43,249 nt of DNA from an uncultured Prevotella sp. Its GTDB lineage: Bacteria; Bacteroidota; Bacteroidia; Bacteroidales; Bacteroidaceae. The position numbers and the translations under genes were made by a program. Where the stretch lies: positions 1 to 43,249 of the forward strand of contig CAMHAM010000022.1 of the NCBI GenBank assembly GCA_946183415.1, written 5' to 3'. A model generated the notes under the pieces. It was not told the DNA's origin. It saw only the letters and a list, made by a program, of their open reading frames with translations, and made no database searches. Positions 16,929 through 28,467 of the stretch are shown here, piece by piece; positions within the stretch are counted from its first letter, which is position 1, and every line of letters starts with the position of its first letter.

Positions 16929-19385
16929 ATGAGAATCGTTTTCAATCTTGAATACCAGACTACCTTCGGAGAAGAACTGGCATTGAACATCCTATTGGAT
17001 GGGAAGACCGAGCAGCACAAGATGTCAACCCTCGACGGTTGCCATTGGACGTGCGAACTGAGTAAGTCAGTAAAGACCAAGACACACATCGACTACTTCT
17101 ACTGTGTAATGAGAGGTGACGAGCAGACACGCTGCGAGTGGCTCACCGAGCCACACAGACTGGAGTTTATCGCTACCAAGGGAGCACACTACACGGTGTA
17201 TGACCACTGGATCGACATCCCTGAGGACTCTTTCCTCTACTCTTCGGCTTTCACCGAGTGTGTCGCTGCCCGCAAGCGTAACATGAGCAAAGAGACAGCC
17301 TACGCCAAGACCGTGCGCCTGAAGGTGCGCGCTCCACAATTGCGTTGGAACGAGCGCTTGGCTATCATCGGTGGCAGCGAAACCCTGGGTAATTGGGAGG
17401 CGCTACGCGCACTGACCATGACCGAGCACGAGGACAATGAGTGGGTCATCACCCTCGATGCCGACACATTGCCTGACACCATCGAGTTCAAGTTCGTCTC
17501 ACTCGACGAAGAGGTCGACGTGACACCTCTTTGGGAGACAGGAATGAACCGCACGATGACCATCCCGAAGCTCGAGCAGGGCGAGGTCGTGGTCTACGAA
17601 CTGCCCCAGGCGTTCTTCCCCGTCTACCCCTGGAAGGGCGCAGGTACCGTCATCCCCATCTTCTCACTGCGCAGTGAAGGCAGCTTCGGAGTAGGCGACT
17701 TCGGCGACCTGCAGAAGATGATCGACTGGTGCGCCAAGACCCGCCAGCGCGTGTTGCAGGTGCTGCCCATCAACGATACGAACATGACCTACACCTGGCA
17801 GGACAGCTATCCCTACAACTCCATTAGCATCTACGCTCTGCATCCTCAGTATACCGACTTCCGACAGCTGCCACAGCTGAAGGACAAGGAGCGCAAGGCC
17901 TACTACGATGCCCTGCAGAAAGAACTGAATGCACTGCCGCAGATCGACTATGAGCGCATGAACAATGCCAAGCTCGCCTATTTGCGCGAGCTCTTCGCCC
18001 AGGAGGGTAGCAAGATGATGAAGACTGAGGCCTTTAAGACCTTCTTCGAGCAGAACAAGGATTGGCTCGTGCCTTATGCAGCCTTCTGTCACTACCGCGA
18101 TATGTACGGCACTGCCTCGTTCACGGAGTGGCCCGATCACAAGACCTTCACAGAGAAGGAGCGCGAATCCATGTCGAAGACGACCACTAAGATATATAAA
18201 GAAGTGGCCTTCTGGTACTTCGTACAGTTCAACCTCGACCAGCAGATGCATGCCGCCCATGCCTATGCTCGCAAGCAGCGCGTCATCCTGAAGGGCGACA
18301 TTCCCATCGGCATCAGCCGTGACGGTGTTGAGGCCTGGGTAGAGCCGAAGTACTTCAACCTGAACGGACAGGCAGGAGCCCCGCCCGATGCTTTCTCTGC
18401 CGATGGACAGAACTGGGGATTCCCCACTTACAACTGGGACGTGATGCTCGCCGACGGCTGTCAGTGGTGGGTGCGCCGCTTCCGTAAGATGGCCGAGTAT
18501 TTCGATGCCTACCGCATCGACCACGTGTTGGGCTTCTTCCGCATCTGGGAGATTCCCATGCCCCATAAGTCGGGTCTGATGGGCCAGTTCTCGCCAGCCC
18601 TCGGCATGAGCATTGAGGAGATTGCTGCCTACGGCGTGGAGTTCAACGAGGGTCTGTTCCTCGTCGACCATAAGCGCAGCGACCGCTGGCATCCACGTAT
18701 CGCCGTCCAGTACCAGGAAGCCTATACCCAGCTCAGCGAGGATCAGAAATATCACTTCAACCAGCTCTACAACGACTACTTCTACCGTCGCAACAACCAG
18801 TTCTGGTATACTGAGGCGATGAAGAAGTTGCCCAAGCTCACACAGGCCACCCGCATGCTCGTCTGTGCCGAGGATCTCGGCATGGTGCCCGACTGCGTGC
18901 CTTGGGTGATGAACGAGCTGCGCATCCTCTCGCTCGAGATCCAGTCGATGCCGAAGGATCCCACCACGCGCTTCGGACATCTCTCGCGCAACCCCTATCG
19001 CAGTGTCGATACCATCTCTACTCACGATATGGCCACCCTGCGCCAATGGTGGGACGAGGACGAGGAGCGCACGCAGAGTTACTTCAACACGATGCTCTAC
19101 CGTGGAGGCCCTGCTCCCCACCCGCTGCCCGACTGGTTGGCTAAGGATATCGTCAGCCGTCACCTGACGTCGCCCTCGATGCTTTGTCTCATCTCCTTCC
19201 AGGACTGGATGAGCATCGACGAGAAGCTGCGCCTGCCTGATGCCAATGCTGAGCGCATCAACATCCCTGCCAATCCGCGTCACTACTGGCGCTATCGCAT
19301 GCACCTCACCATCGAACAGCTCCTCGCTGCCGATGACCTCAACGAAGAAATCAGCACGCTGATCATCCAAAGCGGCCGAAAATAA
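16929..19385 (+). CDS. malQ: 4-alpha-glucanotransferase, GH77, DPE2-like with N-terminal starch-binding modules
   Basis: 818 residues, no signal peptide, so cytoplasmic. The first ~250 residues form two CBM20-like modules (RIVFNLEYQT...LDGCHWTCE; then VRLKVRAPQLRWNERLAIIGGSETLGNWE). The GH77 domain starts around VIPIFSLRSEGSFGVGDFGDL. Catalytic residues are nucleophile D531 (YRIDHVLG), acid/base E648 (CAEDLGMV) and D700 (STHDMA). Tandem CBM20 plus GH77 is the plant DPE2-type architecture, common in Bacteroidota and larger than E. coli MalQ. It disproportionates imported maltose/maltodextrin. It has its own promoter inside the starch locus. Confidence 0.93.
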   Translation: MRIVFNLEYQTTFGEELALNILLDGKTEQHKMSTLDGCHWTCELSKSVKTKTHIDYFYCVMRGDEQTRCEWLTEPHRLEFIATKGAHYTVYDHWIDIPEDSFLYSSAFTECVAARKRNMSKETAYAKTVRLKVRAPQLRWNERLAIIGGSETLGNWEALRALTMTEHEDNEWVITLDADTLPDTIEFKFVSLDEEVDVTPLWETGMNRTMTIPKLEQGEVVVYELPQAFFPVYPWKGAGTVIPIFSLRSEGSFGVGDFGDLQKMIDWCAKTRQRVLQVLPINDTNMTYTWQDSYPYNSISIYALHPQYTDFRQLPQLKDKERKAYYDALQKELNALPQIDYERMNNAKLAYLRELFAQEGSKMMKTEAFKTFFEQNKDWLVPYAAFCHYRDMYGTASFTEWPDHKTFTEKERESMSKTTTKIYKEVAFWYFVQFNLDQQMHAAHAYARKQRVILKGDIPIGISRDGVEAWVEPKYFNLNGQAGAPPDAFSADGQNWGFPTYNWDVMLADGCQWWVRRFRKMAEYFDAYRIDHVLGFFRIWEIPMPHKSGLMGQFSPALGMSIEEIAAYGVEFNEGLFLVDHKRSDRWHPRIAVQYQEAYTQLSEDQKYHFNQLYNDYFYRRNNQFWYTEAMKKLPKLTQATRMLVCAEDLGMVPDCVPWVMNELRILSLEIQSMPKDPTTRFGHLSRNPYRSVDTISTHDMATLRQWWDEDEERTQSYFNTMLYRGGPAPHPLPDWLAKDIVSRHLTSPSMLCLISFQDWMSIDEKLRLPDANAERINIPANPRHYWRYRMHLTIEQLLAADDLNEEISTLIIQSGRK

Positions 19386-19395
19386 CTAAAAATAA

Positions 19396-21741
<2,346 letters not shown>

Positions 21742-21745
21742 TCGA

Positions 21746-21770
21746 TTAGGCACGGACAATCCGTGCCTAA
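21746..21770 (+). terminator. Intercistronic hairpin between GH97 and pullulanase genes
   Basis: Perfect 11-bp stem TTAGGCACGGA / TCCGTGCCTAA with a 3-base loop, followed by AATTTTAAAA. No promoter box follows before the next gene, so it may be an RNA-processing or partial-termination site that sets the downstream level. Confidence 0.6.
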
Positions 21771-21791
21771 AATTTTAAAAACAGAAACGAC

Positions 21792-23696
21792 ATGAAGCGA
21801 TTAATCATAGCAACGATACTCACGATGGCTGCAACAACCATACAGGCACAAGACTTCAACTTCCAGGAGGTGAGCTACTCTCCTGAGAGCACCAAGTTCT
21901 CACTCTTCGCGCCCAACGATGCCAAGCGTGCCACCGTGCGCATCTACCAGGACGGGCAGGGCGGCAAGGCCCTGAAGACCGTTAAGATGCAGCGCACGGC
22001 CGACGAGCAGTGGACAGCCACCGTGCGTGGCGACCTCATGGGTAAATTCTACACCTTCGACGTGGGCCTCGGTGAGTGCCCGGGTGTCTTCGCCAAGGCC
22101 GTTGGCATCAATGGCAAGCGAGGCGCCATCATCGACCTCAAGGCCACCGACCCCGAAGGCTGGCGCAGCGATGCCCGCCCCGTCACTAAGTCGCCTGCCG
22201 ACCTCGTCATCTACGAGATGCACTACCGCGACTTCTCCATCGCCCGCAGCGACGCAAGGTATAAGGGCAAGTTCCTCGCCCTCACCGAGCCCTGGGCCGT
22301 CGGCCACCTCAAGGAGCTGGGCGTCAACGCCGTACACATCCTGCCCTCCTACGACTACGGCTCAGTCGACGAGACGCGCCTCAGCGACAACAAGTACAAC
22401 TGGGGCTACGACCCTGTGAACTACAACGTGCCTGAGGGTGGCTACTCCACCGATCCCTATCGCCCCGACGTGCGCATCCGCGAGTTCAAGCAGATGGTCA
22501 AGGCCCTCCACGATGCGGGCATACGCGTCATCCTCGACGTGGTGTACAACCACACTTACGACATCGAGCACTCCAACTTCCAGCGCACCTACCCCGACTA
22601 TTACTACCGCAAGACTGCCGACGGCCAGTACTCCAACGGCTCAGGCTGCGGCAACGAGACCGCCTCCGACCGTCCTATGATGCGCAAGTTCATGCTCGAG
22701 AGCGTCAAGTACTGGATCAACGAATACCACATCGACGGCTTCCGCTTCGACCTCATGGGAGTCCACGACATCGAGACGATGAACCAGATCCGCCAGATGG
22801 TCGATGGCATCGACCCGTCGATCTTCATCTATGGCGAAGGCTGGAGCGCAGGCACCTGCGCCTATCCCCAGGAAAAGCTCGCCATGAAAGCCCGTATTGC
22901 ACGAATGCCAGGCATCGCCGCCTTTAGCGACGAACTGCGCGACGCCCTGCGCGGGCCCTTCTCCGACGACACGATGGCAGGCTGGCTCGGGCGCCAGAAC
23001 GAGACCGAATCCATCAAGTACGGCATCGCCGGAGCCATCGCCCACCCACAAGTCGACATGTCGAAAGTCAACTACGCCAAGGAGCCCTGGGCACTCGAAC
23101 CCACGCAGATGATCTCCTATGTCAGCTGTCACGACGACATGTGTCTCGTCGACCGTCTGAAGGCCTCCATCCCTGGCATCACGACAGAAGAGCTCATCCG
23201 TCTCGACCTGCTCGCACAGACCGCTGTCTTCACCTCCCAGGGCGTGCCCTTCATGCTCAGCGGCGAAGAGCTGCTGCGCGACAAGAAAGGCGTTCACAAC
23301 AGCTTCGAGTCGCCCGACGAGATCAACCACCTCGACTGGAGCAACAAGGCGAAGTATCCGCAAGTGTTCGACTATTACAAAAGCCTCATCGCCCTGCGCC
23401 AGCATCACCCCGCCTTCCGTCTTGGCAATGCCGACCTCGTGCGCAAGCACCTCGAGTTCCTCGACATGCCCGAAGGCCTCATCGCCTACCGCCTGAAGAA
23501 CTATGCAGGCCGTGACGACTGGCGCGACATCATCGTCATCCTCAATGCTGGCAAGAGCAGTCAGGAAGTCACCATCCCCCGAGGCACCTACACCGTCGTC
23601 TGCAGCGACGGCCAGATCAACGAGCAGGGCCTCGGCACCCTCCAAGGCCCCAAGGCCGTCGTCGATGCCCAGTCCGCCCTGATCATCCACAACTAA
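21792..23696 (+). CDS. pulA: Type I pullulanase (GH13_14-like)
   Basis: 634 residues with signal peptide (MKRLIIATILTMAATTIQA-Q), so periplasmic. An N-terminal CBM48-like domain (residues ~25-115, FSLFAPNDAKRATVRIYQDG) precedes the barrel. YNWGYDPVNYNVPEG is the pullulanase-type signature. The other motifs are DVVYNHTY, GFRFD with nucleophile D320, YGEGW with E349, and SCHDD with D448. It cleaves alpha-1,6 branches of starch or pullulan. It follows the second GH97 gene by 50 bases containing a hairpin and no visible promoter. Confidence 0.94.
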   Translation: MKRLIIATILTMAATTIQAQDFNFQEVSYSPESTKFSLFAPNDAKRATVRIYQDGQGGKALKTVKMQRTADEQWTATVRGDLMGKFYTFDVGLGECPGVFAKAVGINGKRGAIIDLKATDPEGWRSDARPVTKSPADLVIYEMHYRDFSIARSDARYKGKFLALTEPWAVGHLKELGVNAVHILPSYDYGSVDETRLSDNKYNWGYDPVNYNVPEGGYSTDPYRPDVRIREFKQMVKALHDAGIRVILDVVYNHTYDIEHSNFQRTYPDYYYRKTADGQYSNGSGCGNETASDRPMMRKFMLESVKYWINEYHIDGFRFDLMGVHDIETMNQIRQMVDGIDPSIFIYGEGWSAGTCAYPQEKLAMKARIARMPGIAAFSDELRDALRGPFSDDTMAGWLGRQNETESIKYGIAGAIAHPQVDMSKVNYAKEPWALEPTQMISYVSCHDDMCLVDRLKASIPGITTEELIRLDLLAQTAVFTSQGVPFMLSGEELLRDKKGVHNSFESPDEINHLDWSNKAKYPQVFDYYKSLIALRQHHPAFRLGNADLVRKHLEFLDMPEGLIAYRLKNYAGRDDWRDIIVILNAGKSSQEVTIPRGTYTVVCSDGQINEQGLGTLQGPKAVVDAQSALIIHN

Positions 23697-23707
23697 CTCC
23701 CAATGGA

Positions 23708-23775
23708 ACCCGCAGGCTTCGGGTCTGGCGCAGCCCCCCGGGTCTGGCGCCAGACCCGTAGCCTACGGGCGCCGG
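23708..23775. repeat. REP-like GC-rich palindromic cluster
   Basis: CGGGTCTGGCGC occurs at 23720-23731 and 23739-23750. The second copy is half of a perfect 20-bp palindrome (23739-23758). It is followed by CCCGTAG-C-CTACGGG (23755-23769). The GC content is far above the flanks. It lies between pulA and susA and could terminate transcription. Confidence 0.8.
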
Positions 23776-23854
23776 AGCTGGCGGTGTGCAAACGTTTTTC
23801 CATCCTGACAGCAGAAATTCACCAGAAAAGTGCGCAACTTTGGCGGAAAATGCC

Positions 23855-23862
23855 TATCTTTG
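23855..23862 (+). promoter_or_regulatory. -7 box of susA-like gene
   Basis: TATCTTTG lies 29 bases before the ATG at 23892. A TTTG at 23839-23842 is too close to be a normal -33 box. Confidence 0.6.
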
Positions 23863-23891
23863 CACACAGAGAATGAACTAAAGACAAGAAG

Positions 23892-25832
23892 ATGAGAAGG
23901 ATTTTACTAATAACCGCCATCCTGATGGCAAACGTGATGACAATGAGTGGAGCAAAGAAAAGTGTGATCGACCGTATTGAGCCTACCGACTGGTTTGTGG
24001 GGATGAAAAACCCCACAGTGCAGCTGATGGTCTACGGCAAGGGTATACGCGACGTGAAGAGCGTGACGACGGACTATCCGGGTGTCGTCATCGACAGTCT
24101 GGTGCGCCTCGACTCACCCAACTACCTGCTGATCTACCTCAACCTGAAGGACGCGCAGCCTGGCACGATGACGCTGAACTTCAAAAGTGAAAAGGGAAAG
24201 GTGAGCAGTGAGAAGTTCGCTCTGAAGGCGCGCGAGAAGAAGGGCGAGGAGCGCATGGGATTCACCAATGCCGACGTGCTCTACATGCTGATGCCCGACA
24301 GATTCGCCCAGGGCGCCAACCACCCCAAGCAGATTCCGGGGATGAGACCCTACGTGGAGGACCGCTCGAAGCCGAGCCTCAGGCATGGCGGCGACCTGAA
24401 CGGTATCAGGGAGCACCTGGACTACTTCAAGGAACTGGGCGTGACGGCACTCTGGTTCACACCTGTGCTGGAGAACGACTCGCCCGACTCGAAGAACGGA
24501 TTCTCGACCTATCACGGCTATGCCACCACTAACTATTATAAGGTGGACCCGCGCTTCGGAACAAACGAGGACTACAAGCGGCTCTGCGACGAGGCGCACG
24601 CCATGGGACTGAAGATCGTGATGGACATGATATTCAACCACAGCGGATTTGAGCACCCCTGGACGAAGGACATGCCGTCGAAAGACTGGCTGAACACGCC
24701 AGAGTGGCTCAGCGAGGACGCCAGCGGGCGCGACCCCATGACGGGATTCACCGCCAACAGCGACGGCTCGGAGCCCGCTAAGAGCAAGTATCTGCAGACC
24801 AGCTACCAGCTGACGCCCGTGGTGGATCCATACGCATCGAAGGTGGATCTGAAGGAGACGGTGGAGGGATGGTTCGTGCCATCGATGCCTGACCTGAACC
24901 AGCACAACCCGCACCTGATGAGATACCTCATACAGAACTCCATCTGGTGGATTGAGACCGTGGGCATCGACGGCATCCGCATGGACACCTACCCCTACGC
25001 CTACGACGACGCCATGGCGCAGTGGATGAAGGAGCTCGACGAGGAATATCCTAACTTCAACACCGTGGGCGAGACATGGGTGATAGAGCCAGCGTACACT
25101 GCCACCTGGCAGAAGGACTCGAAGCTCGCCAAGAAGAACTCGTACCTGAAGACGGTGATGGACTTCAGCTTCTACGACAAGATCAACCAAGCCAAGAACG
25201 AGGAAACGACCTGGCAAGGACTGAACCGCGTGTACAACAACTTCGTATACGACTACCTCTACCCCAACCCTTCGAGCGTGATGGCCTTCATCGAGAACCA
25301 CGACACTGACCGATTCCTGGGCAACGGCAAGGACACGCTGGCACTGAAGCAGGCACTGGCACTGCTGCTGACCGTGAACCGCATCCCTCAGCTCTACTAC
25401 GGTACGGAGGTGCTGATGAACGGCACGAAGGAGGTGACGGACGGTAACGTGCGCTGCGACTTCCCTGGCGGATTCCCAGGCGACGAGCACAACTGCTTCA
25501 CCAAGGAGGGACGCACGAAGGCAGAGCAGAGCATGTTCCAGTGGACAAGCAGACTGCTGCACTGGCGACAAGGCAACGAGGTGATCACCAAGGGCAAGAT
25601 GACCCAGTTTATGCCCAATAAGGGTATCTACGTCGTAGCCCGTCAGTATCAGGGCAAGACTGCCCTCACCATCCTCAACGGCACAAGCAAGCCTGCCACG
25701 ATGGACGTGGAGCGCTACGCTGAGGTGATCGGCAGCGCACAGAAGGCCAAGGATATCCTCACCGGACACTACTACGACCTGACGAAGAATCTGGAACTGA
25801 AACCCCGTCAGAGCCTGATTCTCGAATATTGA
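23892..25832 (+). CDS. susA: Neopullulanase/cyclomaltodextrinase, SusA-like GH13
   Basis: 646 residues with an N-terminal signal (RRILLITAILMANVMTMSGA), so periplasmic. An N-terminal immunoglobulin-like domain (IDRIEPTDWFVGMKNPTVQLMVYG..., residues ~25-120) is typical of neopullulanases. The barrel opens with VLYMLMPDRFAQG. Catalytic residues are D365 (GIRMDTYPY), E394 (GETW) and D471 (ENHDTD); region I is DMIFNH. The length and layout agree with B. thetaiotaomicron SusA (617 residues). It cuts alpha-1,4 bonds of imported malto-oligosaccharides and pullulan. It has its own promoter and a strong hairpin after the stop, so it is monocistronic. Confidence 0.92.
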   Translation: MRRILLITAILMANVMTMSGAKKSVIDRIEPTDWFVGMKNPTVQLMVYGKGIRDVKSVTTDYPGVVIDSLVRLDSPNYLLIYLNLKDAQPGTMTLNFKSEKGKVSSEKFALKAREKKGEERMGFTNADVLYMLMPDRFAQGANHPKQIPGMRPYVEDRSKPSLRHGGDLNGIREHLDYFKELGVTALWFTPVLENDSPDSKNGFSTYHGYATTNYYKVDPRFGTNEDYKRLCDEAHAMGLKIVMDMIFNHSGFEHPWTKDMPSKDWLNTPEWLSEDASGRDPMTGFTANSDGSEPAKSKYLQTSYQLTPVVDPYASKVDLKETVEGWFVPSMPDLNQHNPHLMRYLIQNSIWWIETVGIDGIRMDTYPYAYDDAMAQWMKELDEEYPNFNTVGETWVIEPAYTATWQKDSKLAKKNSYLKTVMDFSFYDKINQAKNEETTWQGLNRVYNNFVYDYLYPNPSSVMAFIENHDTDRFLGNGKDTLALKQALALLLTVNRIPQLYYGTEVLMNGTKEVTDGNVRCDFPGGFPGDEHNCFTKEGRTKAEQSMFQWTSRLLHWRQGNEVITKGKMTQFMPNKGIYVVARQYQGKTALTILNGTSKPATMDVERYAEVIGSAQKAKDILTGHYYDLTKNLELKPRQSLILEY

Positions 25833-25842
25833 AACATATTTG

Positions 25843-25884
25843 AAAACATCTGAAACGTGAGAAAAAACGCGTTTCAGATGTTTT
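25843..25884. terminator. Perfect 15-bp hairpin overlapping the GH115 promoter
   Basis: AAAACATCTGAAACG (25843-25857) and its exact complement (25870-25884) surround a 12-base loop. It begins 10 bases after the susA stop and ends 3 bases before the -7 box of the next gene. It could be the susA terminator, an operator, or both. Confidence 0.7.
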
Positions 25885-25887
25885 GCT

Positions 25888-25895
25888 TACCTTTG
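25888..25895 (+). promoter_or_regulatory. -7 box of GH115 gene
   Basis: TACCTTTG lies 24 bases before the ATG at 25920. The -33 position falls inside the hairpin at 25843-25884. Confidence 0.65.
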
Positions 25896-25919
25896 CCACC
25901 AGAATTAAAATCAACCTAT

Positions 25920-28430
25920 ATGAAACATATATCAACATCAACCAAGAGATGGCTGCTCACACTTGTAGGAGCAGCAATGACCCTCGCTGCAATGGCAGCA
26001 GAACCGTTTGTAGCATTTGAACAGACCGCAGGCAGCTGGCTGCTGAAGGACGTGACCATCGGCTACGACGCCAGGGAGCACTCGTGTGTGCAGTTAGCGG
26101 CTGCCAATCTGCAGAAGGACTTTGAGAAGGTGACAGGCAGTCAGCCCGCCATCAGTGAGACGAGTCCGAAAATCCTCATCGGAACCGTTGGCACCAACAA
26201 GCAGATTGACCAGTGGGTGAAACAAGGACTGCTGAAGGACCTGAAGGGAAAGACGGAGAAATACATCATCAAGACCATCGACGGCCAGTTGGTGATTGCC
26301 GGCAGCGACAAGCGCGGCACCGTTTACGGCATCTACGAGCTGTCGCGCCAGATAGGCGTGTCGCCCTGGCACTACTGGGCTGACGTGCCTACGGAGAAGC
26401 ACACCTTATTATATATTAAGGACGGGGAGTTTACCGACGGGGAACCAGCTGTGAGATACAGAGGACTGTTCCTGAACGACGAGGCACCCTGTCTGACATC
26501 GTGGGTGAAGAACACCTTCGGCACCGACTACGGCGATCACCGATTCTATGAGAAAGTGTTTGAACTCATCCTGCGACTGAAGGGTAACTACCTGTGGCCT
26601 GCCATGTGGGGATGGGCCTTCTATGCCGACGACCCCGAGAACCTGAAGACTGCCGACAAGATGGGCGTGATGATGGGAACATCGCACCACGAGCCCATGG
26701 CGCGCAACCACCAGGAATACGCCCGCGACCGCAAGGGATGGGGCGCATGGAACTACTCGACCAACAAGCAGAACCTCGACCGCTTCTTCCGTGAGGGTAT
26801 CGAGCGCATGAAGGGCACCGACGACATCGTGACCATCGGCATGCGTGGCGACGGTGACGAGGCTATGGGCAAGAGCACGGACACCAAGCTGCTGGAGAGC
26901 ATCATCGACAACCAGCGCCGCATCATCAAGGAGGTGACCAAGCGACCTGCCAAGGAGACACCACAGATATGGGCACTCTACAAGGAGGTGCAGGACTACT
27001 ACGACGCTGGACTGAGAGTGCCCGACGACGTGACGGTGCTGCTCTGCGATGACAACTGGGGCAACGTGAGACGACTGCCCACTGCCGAGGAGCAGAAGCG
27101 CAAGGGCGGCTGGGGACTCTACTACCACGTGGACTATGTAGGGGCGCCGCGCAACACGAAGTGGATCAACGTCACCCCGATACAGAACATGTGGGAGCAG
27201 CTACAGCTGGCCTACAACGGTGGCATACAGAAGCTCTGGATCCTGAACGTGGGCGACCTGAAGCCCATGGAGTATCCCATCCAGCTGTTTATGGACATGG
27301 CATGGAACCCGAAGAAATACACCGTAGACTGCTCGGCTTCGCCGCTTGGCTCGTCCAAGAACCTGCTCGACCACACCTGGGAATTCTGCGCAGAGAGCTT
27401 CGGTTGCGATCAGGCCTGCGAGGCGGCATCAATTCTGAACCTCGTGAGCAAGTATAACGGCCGCATCACCTCGGAGATGCTCGACGCCACGACCTATACC
27501 ACCGATGAGTTTGCACAGGTAGTGGCTGAGTATCAGGCACTCGAGGCGCGCGCCCTGCGACAGTTTATCACCCTGAAGCCCGAGTACAAGGATGCCTACC
27601 GCCAGATTATCCTCTTCCCCGTGCAGGCGATGGGAGCCGTCTACGAGATGTACTACGCCCAGGCCATGAACCTGAAGTTGGCTGCACTGGGCGACCCAGA
27701 GGCTAACTGCTGGGCTGAGCGCTGCCGCCAAGCCTTCAAGCGCGACTCGCTGCTGAACCTGCAATATAACAAGGAAATAGCCGGAGGCAAGTGGGACGGC
27801 ATGATGACGCAGAAGCACATCAGCTATACGATGTGGAACGACAGCTATCCCGCCGACGTCGTTCCTGAGCTGAAGACCGTTGAGACGCCTGCACAGGGCC
27901 CGACATTCGAGGCGAAGGACGGCTATATCAGCATAGAGGCTGAGCACACCTACAGCCGCACGGATGCCCAGAATGCGAAGTGGACGGTGATTCCCTACAT
28001 GGGGCGCACACTGAGTGGCATCGCCCTGATGCCTTACACCGTTGGCACTGACAATGCCCAGCTGGAATACCGCTGGAAGGGCAAGGCAGAGAAGGTGAAG
28101 GTGCACGTGGTGACGAAGTCGACACTCGACTTCCTCGACAAGGGCGGCCTCATCTACGACGTGGCCATCGACGGCGGGCAGCCTGTCAGCATCAACTTCA
28201 ATAGCAACCTGAACGAGAAGCCCGAGAATATCTACAGCGTCTACTATCCGACGGTAGCACGTCGCGTGGTAGAGATGGAGGTGGAACTGCCTGTCGACGG
28301 CAGCAAGGACACCCACACGCTGACGCTGCATCCGCAGGATCCGGGCATCGTGTTCGAGAAGATCGTCATCGACCTGGGTGGATATGAGCGACAATATCTC
28401 TTTGGTAAGGAATCGACGAAAAGATATTAA
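25920..28430 (+). CDS. GH115 xylan alpha-glucuronidase
   Basis: 836 residues from ATG at 25920. The longer GTG-started frame from 25857 runs across the hairpin and the -7 box. The signal peptide ends near MAAMAA-E. Family features are visible: N-terminal domain (KILIGTVGTN, IIKTIDGQLVIAGSDKRGTVYGIYELSRQIGVSPWHYWADVP), RYRGLFLNDEAP, LRLKGNYLWPAMWG, HHEPMARN, TIGMRGDGDEAM, LLCDDNWGN and WILNVGDLKPMEYP. A C-terminal beta domain begins at ~660 (YISIEAEHTYSR). GH115 enzymes remove (4-O-methyl)glucuronic acid alpha-1,2-linked to xylan, including internal residues. The protein is likely periplasmic. It begins the xylan region and converges on the HTCS gene. Confidence 0.93.
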   Translation: MKHISTSTKRWLLTLVGAAMTLAAMAAEPFVAFEQTAGSWLLKDVTIGYDAREHSCVQLAAANLQKDFEKVTGSQPAISETSPKILIGTVGTNKQIDQWVKQGLLKDLKGKTEKYIIKTIDGQLVIAGSDKRGTVYGIYELSRQIGVSPWHYWADVPTEKHTLLYIKDGEFTDGEPAVRYRGLFLNDEAPCLTSWVKNTFGTDYGDHRFYEKVFELILRLKGNYLWPAMWGWAFYADDPENLKTADKMGVMMGTSHHEPMARNHQEYARDRKGWGAWNYSTNKQNLDRFFREGIERMKGTDDIVTIGMRGDGDEAMGKSTDTKLLESIIDNQRRIIKEVTKRPAKETPQIWALYKEVQDYYDAGLRVPDDVTVLLCDDNWGNVRRLPTAEEQKRKGGWGLYYHVDYVGAPRNTKWINVTPIQNMWEQLQLAYNGGIQKLWILNVGDLKPMEYPIQLFMDMAWNPKKYTVDCSASPLGSSKNLLDHTWEFCAESFGCDQACEAASILNLVSKYNGRITSEMLDATTYTTDEFAQVVAEYQALEARALRQFITLKPEYKDAYRQIILFPVQAMGAVYEMYYAQAMNLKLAALGDPEANCWAERCRQAFKRDSLLNLQYNKEIAGGKWDGMMTQKHISYTMWNDSYPADVVPELKTVETPAQGPTFEAKDGYISIEAEHTYSRTDAQNAKWTVIPYMGRTLSGIALMPYTVGTDNAQLEYRWKGKAEKVKVHVVTKSTLDFLDKGGLIYDVAIDGGQPVSINFNSNLNEKPENIYSVYYPTVARRVVEMEVELPVDGSKDTHTLTLHPQDPGIVFEKIVIDLGGYERQYLFGKESTKRY

Positions 28431-28431
28431 C

Positions 28432-28465
28432 AAAAAGGCTCGCCCAAGTGGGGGCGAGCCTTTTT
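28432..28465. terminator. Bidirectional Rho-independent terminator
   Basis: AAAAAGGCTCGCCC / GGGCGAGCCTTTTT form a 14-bp stem with a 6-base loop. The A and T tracts make it active in both directions, serving GH115 (+) and the HTCS gene (-), whose stops lie on either side. Confidence 0.92.
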
Positions 28466-28467
28466 AT

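Noticed and set aside
17664..19370. Very long minus-strand frames opposite malQ (568 codons) and opposite susA (24114-25769) and CE6-CE1 (32813-34582)
   Set aside because: These are antisense shadows caused by high GC at third codon positions; the plus-strand frames encode complete enzyme families with catalytic motifs.
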